DNA of 11,375 nt from assembly GCA_002343545.1 (NCBI GenBank), contig DDRA01000089.1, forward strand, positions 1-11,375, read 5' to 3'. This document shows positions 1 to 6,512 of this stretch, in pieces; position 1 is the stretch's first letter, and each line of letters opens with the position of its first letter. The notes beneath the pieces were generated by a model that was not told where the DNA came from, searched no databases, and saw only the letters and a program-made list of their open reading frames with translations. The position numbers and the translations under genes were made by a program. Source of the stretch: Bacteriovoracaceae bacterium UBA2428. GTDB lineage: Bacteria; Bdellovibrionota; UBA2428.

Positions 1-166
1 GCCCCGTCGTTTGGCGCGGGAGGGGGTCGTGTTCGAGGTCAGGCGCGAGCTGCTGCACCAGCTGCGAAAGCGCCGGCTGGGGTAGGCCGAGTTTAGTCGC
101 CGCCCGCGTGAAACTCCCCGTACGGGCGACTTCCAGGAAGGCTTCGAGTCCGATCGAGGAAATCAT
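1..166 (-). CDS. LysR-type transcriptional regulator, N-terminal part (cut by window edge)
   Basis: Only the first 55 codons are present; the gene runs off the left edge. Residues 7-40 form a typical LysR winged helix-turn-helix: LEAFLEVARTGSFTRAA followed by a recognition-helix stretch with PQPALSQLVQQL. This matches the family pattern in which SFT-AA and QPALS mark the two helices. The residues after it (APDLEHDPLPR) are less typical of the usual LE-LG-LF-R wing but keep the final arginine in register. The ATG has no Shine-Dalgarno sequence; a TATACT hexamer sits six bases upstream of it. Family members bind DNA as oligomers and usually act on a divergent neighbour and on their own promoter. 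The divergent gene here starts 100 bases away, so it is the natural first candidate target. The effector domain lies outside the window, so no ligand can be proposed. Confidence 0.85.
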   Translation of the reverse strand, partial: MISSIGLEAFLEVARTGSFTRAATKLGLPQPALSQLVQQLAPDLEHDPLPRQTTG

Positions 167-172
167 GAAATC

Positions 173-187
173 AGTATAGCTAATACT
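173..187. promoter_or_regulatory. Dyad AGTAT-N5-ATACT overlapping a -10-like element of the LysR gene
   Basis: The 15-base element has perfect 5-base arms and a 5-base centre, the size of a LysR binding box, though it does not fit the strict T-N11-A form. Its left arm on the minus strand contributes to TATACT (178 down to 173), five of six matches to the -10 consensus. This hexamer is six bases from the LysR ATG. A regulator bound here would cover its own promoter, which suits negative autoregulation. No clear -35 is visible. The surroundings (171-215) are AT-rich against a GC-rich background. Confidence 0.4.
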
Positions 188-251
188 CAAATTAAATCTA
201 TGAATTTTACTAATGAACGGCGTTTCGGCACAAACGGGGCTTCCAAACCCG

Positions 252-258
252 AAAGGAG
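252..258 (+). promoter_or_regulatory. Ribosome binding site that sets the start at 267
   Basis: AAAGGAG lies eight bases before the ATG at 267. It favours this start over the in-frame ATG at 213, whose extra 18 residues would bury the signal peptide. Confidence 0.75.
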
Positions 259-266
259 CCCGAACC

Positions 267-731
267 ATGAAATCCCTCCCCCTCTTCTTCACCCTGCTCG
301 CGAGCGCCCCCGCTTCGGCGGCAACGCTCTACACATGCACCGCGGCGCCGGGACGCCACGAATTCACCGACGGCCCCGTGAAGCTCGTGCTGAGCGAGGC
401 CTCCCCGGAAAACGTCGTCTCGCGTCCCTCCGTCCGCGCGATGCCCATCCCGCGCCTGGCCCTGCTCGAGCTGCCGGCGCAACGCACGACGCAAAGGGCG
501 TCGGCGGTCGCGGCCACCTACGTCAGCTCGATCAGCTTTTCCTTCGCCACCGAGGAAATCCGCTTTTCGGACCCGATCCTGAGCCCCGACGGCGAAGCCG
601 CGTTCACGCTTTCGACGCGCCAATCCTGCGGACGCGGCGGCTGCCTCGACTCGGCCGTCGTCACGAACGGCCAACTCGTTCGCCCCAAGCAAGTCCCCGT
701 TCGCTTCACCTGCCAGTCCCAGCTATTCTAG
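267..731 (+). CDS. Small secreted protein with four cysteines, function unknown
   Basis: The 154-residue product begins with a Sec signal peptide (MKSLPLFFTLLASAPASA, probable cleavage near residue 19). The mature protein is about 135 residues and should be periplasmic or secreted. It has exactly four cysteines, at 24, 121, 126 and 149. The middle two form a CGRGGC motif, and the first and last sit near the mature termini, so two disulfides are plausible. The body looks strand-rich (for example YVSSISFSFATEEIRF). I do not recognise a family. The start is set by a good ribosome binding site. The cytochrome gene follows after 12 bases on the same strand, so the two are probably co-transcribed; the divergent LysR gene may control them. 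A role as a redox or envelope accessory to the cytochrome is only an inference from position. Confidence 0.75.
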   Translation: MKSLPLFFTLLASAPASAATLYTCTAAPGRHEFTDGPVKLVLSEASPENVVSRPSVRAMPIPRLALLELPAQRTTQRASAVAATYVSSISFSFATEEIRFSDPILSPDGEAAFTLSTRQSCGRGGCLDSAVVTNGQLVRPKQVPVRFTCQSQLF

Positions 732-743
732 GTAAGACCCGCC

Positions 744-1472
744 ATGGCTCCGCGCGCACGAAGGATCGGCTCCCTGGCGGCCCTCCCCTTGGCGCTCCTC
801 GCGCTCGCGATGGCGCTGGAGCTCGACGAGCGTCCCCTCGCCTTCGCCTCGCGCGAGTCGAAGACCCGCGCGGGCGCGACCGTCTACAACGAGGTCCGGC
901 GGCGACGCTCCGGCGGGCGGGAGCTTTGGGTCATGCGGCAAAGCCACGACGGCCCCACGCTCGACCGCGCCCGCCAAGACCTCCTCCTCATCGAAGTCGA
1001 TCCGGATCGCGGCACGGCGGATTTCGCCCAGCTTCGCCCCTCCGAGGGGGACCCCGTCCCCGGCGAGACGCGAGAAGCGGCGCCCTTTCGGGCGAGCTGC
1101 TTTCGCTGCCATCCGAGCGGGCTGCGTGCCTTGCGCCCCGACTTCGACGATCCGCGGGTCCAAGTCTCGACCTGGGATCGCCTGCGCTTGGCCGCGTGGA
1201 ATCTTCGCATCAAGGCCTACGGAAGGCTCCGCGCCGAAGCCGCCGCCGGCTCGAATGGGGTCTTTCGTTCGGAGCGTCGTTTCGATCGCGAGACGCTGAA
1301 GGCTGAGACCTGCCTGCGATGCCACTCGGAAGGCGGGCCGCGCGCGCCCCTCGAACGACAGCACACTGAGACGATTCGGCACCTCGTCTCGGAGGGGGAG
1401 ATGCCCCCCTTCCCCTTCGCTTTGAGCGATGAAGAAAACGTCAAGATCCAAGATTTCGTCGACGGATTCTGA
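744..1472 (+). CDS. Two-heme c-type cytochrome, exported
   Basis: This 242-residue protein has two CxxCH heme-attachment motifs, CFRCH at 119-123 and CLRCH at 190-194. A GEMPPF segment at 218-223 offers a methionine of the kind used as axial ligand near the C-terminal end of class I cytochrome c domains, and is followed by a helix-like tail (LSDEENVKIQDFV). The N-terminus has arginines followed by a hydrophobic stretch (residues 9-25) that acts as a signal peptide or uncleaved anchor, as heme attachment in the periplasm requires. Residues 30-115 match no domain I recognise. The protein likely transfers electrons in the periplasm, perhaps as part of a respiratory or peroxide-handling chain, but no partner oxidase is visible. 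It starts 12 bases after the upstream secreted-protein gene and ends 23 bases before the next gene. The ribosome binding site is weak, so translational coupling is possible. Confidence 0.8.
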   Translation: MAPRARRIGSLAALPLALLALAMALELDERPLAFASRESKTRAGATVYNEVRRRRSGGRELWVMRQSHDGPTLDRARQDLLLIEVDPDRGTADFAQLRPSEGDPVPGETREAAPFRASCFRCHPSGLRALRPDFDDPRVQVSTWDRLRLAAWNLRIKAYGRLRAEAAAGSNGVFRSERRFDRETLKAETCLRCHSEGGPRAPLERQHTETIRHLVSEGEMPPFPFALSDEENVKIQDFVDGF

Positions 1473-1495
1473 AGGGCTGGCTAGACGCGATCCCC

Positions 1496-2179
1496 ATGAA
1501 AACTCTTTTCCGCACCTTGGGGCTCGCGTCCTTTATTGCCTTCGCTCCGACCGCGGCGCTCGCCCAGAGCCAACCCACCAAACTGGATCGCTTCTTCCAT
1601 AAGCTGGACCGAAGCTCCCGCCTCGAGCGTCATTGGGGCGGCGGGATCTTGGGTGGACTTTCCCTCATTACGCTCGTCGGGGCCTACTCGGTGGAATCCG
1701 AAGCGGAACGCACGTACTTCGGAATCGCGTCGGGCGTGGCCTTCGGCACGGCCCTGCAGCTTCTCTTGATCCCGAGCCCGCAAGAACGACTTGCCCAACA
1801 ATTCTTCCGGCTCAAGGAAAAGCAAACCTCACGCGAAATCCTTGAGGCCTGGTCACGCGTGACCCTCGAGAACTTTCGCGAAGACCAACGCCGCGCCCGC
1901 CTCGTGGGCGGCGGCACCCTCGCGGGGGTCGGCGCCCTTCTCGTCGGAACGTATCTGTTGCGCGACGAGAACAAGCGCTCTTCCGCGATGCTGTACCCAG
2001 GCGGCGTCGCCCTAGGCCTCGGCATTGTCGGCCTTCTCTTCGAAACACGTTGGGAGCGCGAAGCCGGCATCGCCCTGGACGATCCCTTCTCCCTTTCGAG
2101 CTCCGACGAGCTCAGCTGGAACTGGGGCCTCGCCCCCACGAACGGCGGCCTCGCCGCGAACATCGGCTTCCGTTTTTAA
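1496..2179 (+). CDS. Exported or membrane protein with internal duplication, function unknown
   Basis: The 227-residue product starts with a signal peptide (residues 1-23, ending AALA before QSQ). Four hydrophobic segments follow, at about 47-65, 75-93, 136-155 and 167-183, rich in glycine and alanine. They fall in two similar halves, about 44-103 and 133-190. Each half has charged residues, then GGG-x-L-x-G and a hydrophobic stretch, a polar loop with Glu/Arg/Lys, a second Gly-rich hydrophobic stretch, and an arginine/glutamate-rich exit. This suggests duplication of a two-helix hairpin. The C-terminus (NIGFRF) ends in phenylalanine with alternating hydrophobic residues, reminiscent of outer-membrane signals, but the hydrophobic segments look like helices rather than a barrel. 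It lies last in the three-gene set after the cytochrome. The family is not recognised; an inner-membrane partner of the cytochrome or a general envelope protein are both possible. Confidence 0.7.
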   Translation: MKTLFRTLGLASFIAFAPTAALAQSQPTKLDRFFHKLDRSSRLERHWGGGILGGLSLITLVGAYSVESEAERTYFGIASGVAFGTALQLLLIPSPQERLAQQFFRLKEKQTSREILEAWSRVTLENFREDQRRARLVGGGTLAGVGALLVGTYLLRDENKRSSAMLYPGGVALGLGIVGLLFETRWEREAGIALDDPFSLSSSDELSWNWGLAPTNGGLAANIGFRF

Positions 2180-2203
2180 GAAAGGCGTCAGGCGGGGCGC
2201 GTT

Positions 2204-3811
2204 TTACGCATTTCCGACGGGCAAGCTTGCGCGGTAGCGCACGAAGGCGGCGTAAACGCCCGCGCCGTGGAGGCCGAGCGTGCGCACGAGTTCGAGGCCG
2301 TGCGCGAGTTGCCAAGGTAAGTTCGCCACGATGCCCTCCTGCAGATCGACCTCTTCGAGCTGCGACGCAATCTCGGCGCGATCCATCCAAGCCTCAAGCC
2401 GCAGCGCGACCGTCGAGCGACCGTGCGAATCGCAAGCGTCGAAGCGATAGCCAACGAAAGGAATCGAGAGCCGCACGTCGGGGACGTAGTCCTCGATCGC
2501 GCCGAGCAAGCGATCGGCCGTCGCCAAGAAGCGACGGGATTCCTCGGGATTCTCGGGGCGACGTCGCTTGGCCACGGCTATGAACAACCTCGCGGCCTCG
2601 AAGCGCGCACGACCGACGAGCACGAAGCCTTCGGACTCGACGCGGGCCCGCAGCATCTCGGCCCGCGCAAAATCTTCGGGGCGCGAATCGCATTCGATGA
2701 GCACCCGCGTGACGGCACAGGACGAAAGCCAAGAAGGCGCGAGCCGAGCGACCCGATCCGCGGCGGGCATTTCGCGCGCGGCACGGGCTTCGCGCAAACG
2801 GCCGCGCACGTGCGCCGCGATGTTCTGGACATCGGCCGGCGGCTCGCCCAGGTCGAGCGCGATACGTCCGACGTCGCTCTTGATGACGGGAACCTGCGAT
2901 TCGAGCGAAAGCCCCAACATGCGCTGGGCGACGGTGCGCTCGACCCCGCTCAATTGACCGAAGAGATCGGCCGACGAGAAGCGGTAGGTTTCGGGACTTT
3001 CGCTCAGCGCGCTCGCGATTTCGCCGCCCGTCAGTGCGTAATCCTCGCGCAGGCTACGCAGCGCTTCGGCCCGGACGTGCTCGAGAAAACCGGATCGCGT
3101 GCGCTTAGCGCCGCGGACGAGCATTTCGAGCATCTCGGCGTTCTCGACTGCAAGCTTCACGCCGTCGCGCGCACGGAAAAAACCGCCGCCCAAAACGTCG
3201 CAGGCGTTCGAACGCCCAAGCGTCTCGAGCGCGACGTGCGCCGCCCTCAGCGTCGAAGCCCGCTCGAGGAGCGCGCGGTAAATCTGCGGATAGAGAAAAG
3301 AGCCTTCGCCGAAGAGACCACTCCCCGGATCCAAACTCTGCGCGGCGGGCGTCAGCAAGCGATCGAGATTTTCCTCAACGAGCAGGGCCGAAGCTTCGAC
3401 CGGTGACGGAAGCCGTGGTTCGGCGCAGAGTAGATCGCGAGCGCGCACGGCCGCCAGGCTCTCGTCGGCCTGCGCGACGAGAGCGCGCGGGTCAACCTCC
3501 CAAGCTACGAGCATTTGCCGCAACAACGTTTCGAGGGAGGGCGAATCGAGCGCGGTCGCCCCGAAGAAGGCACGGCCATCCGGGCGCGCAAAAATATTGA
3601 GCGGCCAACCACCCTCGCCGCCGAGCGCTTGGAGCAAGCTCTGCCCGGCCTGGTCCCATTCGGGCACATCCTCACGACGCTCGTCGCGCGTAAAGAAACC
3701 CTCCGCAAGCGCTTCGATCTCGGGCGCGCCGCGTATGACCCGCGACCAACGCGCGGACGCGCGGCTCCACGGAGCATCGATGCGAAGCCACCTGAGTTTC
3801 TCTTTCGCCAT
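2204..3811 (-). CDS. YyaL/DUF255-like protein with degenerate thioredoxin domain
   Basis: This 535-residue protein resembles the YyaL (DUF255, spermatogenesis-associated protein 20-like) family: an N-terminal thioredoxin-like domain followed by an alpha/alpha toroid resembling glycan epimerases. Recognisable pieces are TRDERREDVPEWD (41-53, family form DREERPD), GGEGGWPLNIFARPDGRAFFG (64-84) and LGGGF (207-211), where the family usually has GGGFHRYS. It is well short of the usual family length of roughly 650-700. The family's CHWCHVM active-site motif should precede residue 41 but is absent; residues 13-40 hold no cysteine. The usual PHFEKMLYDN segment is also replaced (KLAVENAEMLEMLV). A redox reaction through that site is therefore unlikely. 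The ATG at 3811 was chosen because the protein similarity begins there; longer readings would run through cinA. No good Shine-Dalgarno sequence is present. It converges on the membrane-protein gene with 24 bases between stops and diverges from cinA. Confidence 0.75.
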   Translation of the reverse strand: MAKEKLRWLRIDAPWSRASARWSRVIRGAPEIEALAEGFFTRDERREDVPEWDQAGQSLLQALGGEGGWPLNIFARPDGRAFFGATALDSPSLETLLRQMLVAWEVDPRALVAQADESLAAVRARDLLCAEPRLPSPVEASALLVEENLDRLLTPAAQSLDPGSGLFGEGSFLYPQIYRALLERASTLRAAHVALETLGRSNACDVLGGGFFRARDGVKLAVENAEMLEMLVRGAKRTRSGFLEHVRAEALRSLREDYALTGGEIASALSESPETYRFSSADLFGQLSGVERTVAQRMLGLSLESQVPVIKSDVGRIALDLGEPPADVQNIAAHVRGRLREARAAREMPAADRVARLAPSWLSSCAVTRVLIECDSRPEDFARAEMLRARVESEGFVLVGRARFEAARLFIAVAKRRRPENPEESRRFLATADRLLGAIEDYVPDVRLSIPFVGYRFDACDSHGRSTVALRLEAWMDRAEIASQLEEVDLQEGIVANLPWQLAHGLELVRTLGLHGAGVYAAFVRYRASLPVGNA

Positions 3812-3835
3812 AACGTTCGTGGTATCGTACCTCAA

Positions 3836-3842
3836 AAAGGAG
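3836..3842 (+). promoter_or_regulatory. Ribosome binding site setting the GTG start of cinA
   Basis: AAAAGGAG-type sequence ending at 3842 lies nine bases upstream of GTG 3852. It decides between this GTG and the in-frame ATGs further upstream inside the divergent gene. Confidence 0.75.
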
Positions 3843-3851
3843 CGCTCCGAA

Positions 3852-5132
3852 GTGTCCAACGCCCCCATCCTCGAGATTATCACTATCGGCCGCGAAATCC
3901 TCGACGGTCGCGTCGTCGATACGAACGCCGCGCGCATCGCCGAGCGGATCGGAACGATCGGACTTACGCCACGCCATGGCACCCGCGTCGACGATGACCG
4001 GGCGCGCATGCTCGATGCCTTCCGCCTCGCGGATTCCCGCGCGGACATCGTCGTCGCGACCGGCGGACTGGGCCCGACTTCGGACGACCTCACGGCCGCC
4101 GCCTTCGCCGAATTCCTGGGCGAGAAGCCAACCCTCAACCCCGACGCCCTTCGCCAGGTCGAAGCGGCCTTCGCCCGCATGCAACGCCCCATGACCGAGG
4201 TCCAGCGCAAACAGGCGCGCCTCGCTCCCTCGTGCTTCGTCATCGAGAACCCCGTCGGCACGGCGCCGGGTTTCGGGCTCGCGCGCCAAAGCGCCAGGGG
4301 GCCGCAACTTTGGTTCTTCTTGCCGGGCGTGCCGCGCGAGATGCTCGCCATGCTGGAAACCTCGGTCTTGCCTCGACTCCCCGCACGACCGCGCTTCCGC
4401 GTGTGGACCTGGGCCACGCAGTTCACCTCAGAGGGCCGCCTCGCGGAACAACTCGCTCCCGTCGAAGCCAAACTTCCCGCCGGCTTCGAAGTGACTTACC
4501 GCACCCGCTTTCCCGAAAACCACGTGGGGCTCTACGGCGATCTCGCGACGCCCGAGTTCGAAACGGCCTTCGACGCGCTCCGCGACGAGATCACGCGCAC
4601 GCTCGGCGCCGAGGCCTTCTGGTCCGGCCCCGACCTCGCGTCGCCCACGCTCGAGTCGCTGGCGCTCGACGAAGCCCGACGCCTGGGGTGGAAATTCGCG
4701 TCGATCGAATCCTGCACGGGCGGACTCATCGCCCACCGCGTGACGGACCTCGCGGGAGCCTCGGAAGCATTTTGGTTTTCGGAAGTCGTCTACGATAACG
4801 CCGCGAAAAAGCGTCTGGGCGTGACCGATGAGCTCTTGAGAACGAAGGGAGCGGTCTCGAAAGAGGTCGCATTGGCCCTCGCCCAAGCCGGGCGCCAAGC
4901 CTTGGTCGAGATGGGCGCGGCGCAAGCCGCCTGCCTCGCGACGACCGGGATCGCCGGGCCGGGGGGCGGGAGCGCCGAGAAAGCGGTGGGACTCTGCCAC
5001 GTCGCGCTCGCGCTGCCGGACGGATCCTTGAAACACGAAGAGGTCCAAGGCCGTCCGGGGCTTTCGAGGAGCGACTACAAGCTCCTCTTTTCCCAGAAGG
5101 CCCTGAACCTCCTCTACCGAAATCTCGGCTAG
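3852..5132 (+). CDS. cinA: CinA: MoaB/MogA-like domain fused to nicotinamide-nucleotide amidase domain
   Basis: The 426-residue protein has the full two-domain CinA layout. Residues 5-175 form the MoCF/COG1058 domain, with GREILDG (13-19), TGGLGPTSDDLT (70-81) and the PGVPREM loop (158-164). Residues 262-426 form the C-terminal CinA domain, with ESCTGG (286-291) carrying the family's catalytic serine region and TGIAGPGGG (365-373). Known CinA proteins hydrolyse ADP-ribose with the first domain and deamidate nicotinamide mononucleotide with the second, recycling pyridine nucleotides in the cytosol. Both signature sets look intact, so both activities are plausible. In some bacteria the gene is competence-associated; nothing nearby supports that here. 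The GTG start has a strong ribosome binding site nine bases upstream. The start lies 40 bases from the divergent YyaL-like gene, and the stop is 3 bases from the stop of the convergent caspase-like gene. Confidence 0.95.
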   Translation: MSNAPILEIITIGREILDGRVVDTNAARIAERIGTIGLTPRHGTRVDDDRARMLDAFRLADSRADIVVATGGLGPTSDDLTAAAFAEFLGEKPTLNPDALRQVEAAFARMQRPMTEVQRKQARLAPSCFVIENPVGTAPGFGLARQSARGPQLWFFLPGVPREMLAMLETSVLPRLPARPRFRVWTWATQFTSEGRLAEQLAPVEAKLPAGFEVTYRTRFPENHVGLYGDLATPEFETAFDALRDEITRTLGAEAFWSGPDLASPTLESLALDEARRLGWKFASIESCTGGLIAHRVTDLAGASEAFWFSEVVYDNAAKKRLGVTDELLRTKGAVSKEVALALAQAGRQALVEMGAAQAACLATTGIAGPGGGSAEKAVGLCHVALALPDGSLKHEEVQGRPGLSRSDYKLLFSQKALNLLYRNLG

Positions 5133-5135
5133 ATC

Positions 5136-6353
5136 TTAGAAGCTAAGACCGCGGAACATTCCGAGGAAGCCGCCGCCCGACGATTGGACGCCGCTCAGGT
5201 AGTTCGCCGCGCGAAGCAGGCGCTTGTACTCTTGAACGAAGGTCGTCGTCGTGGTGCCGGCCGTGTTGCGCAGCGAGCAGGTGCCTTCGACCGGACGACC
5301 GGTACGGTCGTAGTCGCACTTGAACTCGAAGCTGCAGCTCGCCATGTTGCACTGGAGAGCGCGACCGCGGAAGGGGCTGTAGGTCTCGTCGCCCGTCGCG
5401 AGCGCGCGGTCGAGGGCCGCGAAGCAGGCGTTGCGCTGCGAGCTCGAAGCGTCGTTCGGACACATGATGTCCTTCGCGACGGTCTGGACGGTCGCCGAAT
5501 CGGCGCCGCGGCTCAGGTTGATCGTCGAGATGTAGGTCAAGAGGTAGCCCGACATGCCTTGGAGGCAACGGCCGTCTTCGCCCCAGGGGCAGAAGAACTT
5601 GAAGAAGCCGAGGCCACCGCCATCGAAGGAACCCCACATGCCCTTATAGGGCTGGTTGTCGGGCTTCATGCGCTTGCCCGTCGAATAGCTTGCCCATCCG
5701 CCGGAGGGGCTTTGGCCGGGGTTATTGAAGTAGTATTGGCCGTTGCGGTGGAGCTGCTGGAAGTCCGTCGAGGTGAAGGAGCCCGCGACCGGAACGCCCC
5801 ACGAAGCCGCGAGCTTGGGGGCCGTGTAGAAACCCGAGTTGCAACCGTGGAACACGACGAAAGCCTTGGGCGCAAAGTTGTCCTTGAGGTCGACGGCGCC
5901 CGGCGTGTTCCAGTGGAAGCGGTAGGAGCCGCCTTCGAGACCCGCGCCGACGTGCGCGCCGTGGTGCGAGAAGACGTGCATGGAAGCGATCGCGCGGAAG
6001 CGCTCGAGGTTCGAGAAAAGGGCCTTCGCCGTGAAGGTCTCGTTGCTCGAAAAGGAGACGCGGTAGCCCGCGGACTCGACGTAGCGAAGATCGCTCTCGT
6101 TCTTGTACTCACGCGCGAAGATCAGGACGACTTGGCGGCCCGGAAGGACTTCGGCGTAGCGATTCGCTTGCGCGAGGGCGGCTTCCTGAAACTGGCGTTG
6201 CAGTTCCTTGCCACGACCGGCGATGATGATCGTCGTCGGCTCGTTGTAATTGATGGGGTCCACGCCGCGTTTCGCGACGATGTAGGCTTCCGACGAGAGC
6301 GGAAGAAGCGCCGTCGAGGCGAGAACGAATCCAAGGAACCTGCTGCTAATCAT
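5136..6353 (-). CDS. Secreted caspase-like (clan CD) cysteine peptidase candidate
   Basis: The 405-residue product begins with a signal peptide (MISSRFLGFVLASTALLPLSSEA), so it acts outside the cytoplasm. Residues 40-195 alternate predicted strands and helices: TIIIAG, RQVVLIF, YRVSFS, SMHVFSHHG, AFVVFHGCNSG and PVAGSF. The HHG at 130-132 ends one strand and Cys171, in HGCNSG, ends the next. This is how the His-Gly and Cys dyad of clan CD peptidases (caspases, metacaspases, gingipains, CHAT) is arranged, and the 40-residue spacing fits. Nine cysteines are present (171, 255, 263, 298, 310, 335, 340, 346, 359); the last eight could form four disulfides, leaving Cys171 free. The C-terminal half is cysteine-rich and unrecognised. 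An in-frame ATG five codons upstream overlaps the ribosome binding site and is rejected. Activity and substrate are inferred; an inactive fold relative is the main alternative. Confidence 0.6.
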   Translation of the reverse strand: MISSRFLGFVLASTALLPLSSEAYIVAKRGVDPINYNEPTTIIIAGRGKELQRQFQEAALAQANRYAEVLPGRQVVLIFAREYKNESDLRYVESAGYRVSFSSNETFTAKALFSNLERFRAIASMHVFSHHGAHVGAGLEGGSYRFHWNTPGAVDLKDNFAPKAFVVFHGCNSGFYTAPKLAASWGVPVAGSFTSTDFQQLHRNGQYYFNNPGQSPSGGWASYSTGKRMKPDNQPYKGMWGSFDGGGLGFFKFFCPWGEDGRCLQGMSGYLLTYISTINLSRGADSATVQTVAKDIMCPNDASSSQRNACFAALDRALATGDETYSPFRGRALQCNMASCSFEFKCDYDRTGRPVEGTCSLRNTAGTTTTTFVQEYKRLLRAANYLSGVQSSGGGFLGMFRGLSF

Positions 6354-6360
6354 ACGAGTC

Positions 6361-6366
6361 ACCTCC
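6361..6366 (-). promoter_or_regulatory. Strong ribosome binding site of the caspase-like gene
   Basis: On the minus strand GGAGGT lies seven bases upstream of ATG 6353. It is the strongest Shine-Dalgarno sequence in the window and suggests high expression. It decides against the upstream in-frame ATG at 6368. Confidence 0.8.
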
Positions 6367-6512
6367 AAAATTTGACCTGGTGTGTCGATAATTTAGACAG
6401 CATCCTTTGTAAACAAATATTTACGCTAAACACTTAAATCATTGGATAAAACCAAAATGGCACCATCCCAAACGCCAAAAATCTTTACAGTTTTTCGCCC
6501 CGAAGACCGATC
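6367..6512. promoter_or_regulatory. AT-rich divergent spacer with dyad GTAAA-N6-TTTAC and a -35-like TTTACA
   Basis: This spacer is strikingly AT-rich between two GC-rich genes and must hold promoters for both. An inverted repeat GTAAA-N6-TTTAC spans 6409-6424, and an overlapping one, TTTGT-AA-ACAAA, spans 6406-6417. On the minus strand, TTTACA (6413 down to 6408, five of six matches to -35) is followed after 17 bases by TATCGA (6390 down to 6385), a poor -10. A factor bound at the dyad would cover this -35. No convincing pair was found for the rightward gene. Confidence 0.4.

Noticed and set aside
200..1306. 368-codon plus-strand frame across the secreted protein and cytochrome genes
   Set aside because: It is Arg/Pro-rich without motifs and overlaps two genes with a signal peptide and heme sites.
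3597..3851. Earlier ATG start for cinA
   Set aside because: It would run antisense through the YyaL-like gene; CinA similarity begins right after GTG 3852, which has a good ribosome binding site.
3812..4471. N-terminal extension of the YyaL-like gene to an ATG at 4471
   Set aside because: It would overlap the conserved first domain of cinA for more than 600 bases, and the extra residues show no family similarity.
5184..6437. 417-codon open frame on the plus strand across the caspase-like gene
   Set aside because: It is antisense to a gene with a signal peptide and a strong ribosome binding site. Its product is low-complexity (Arg, Val, Glu, Ala) with no motifs, as expected from GC-rich antisense frames.
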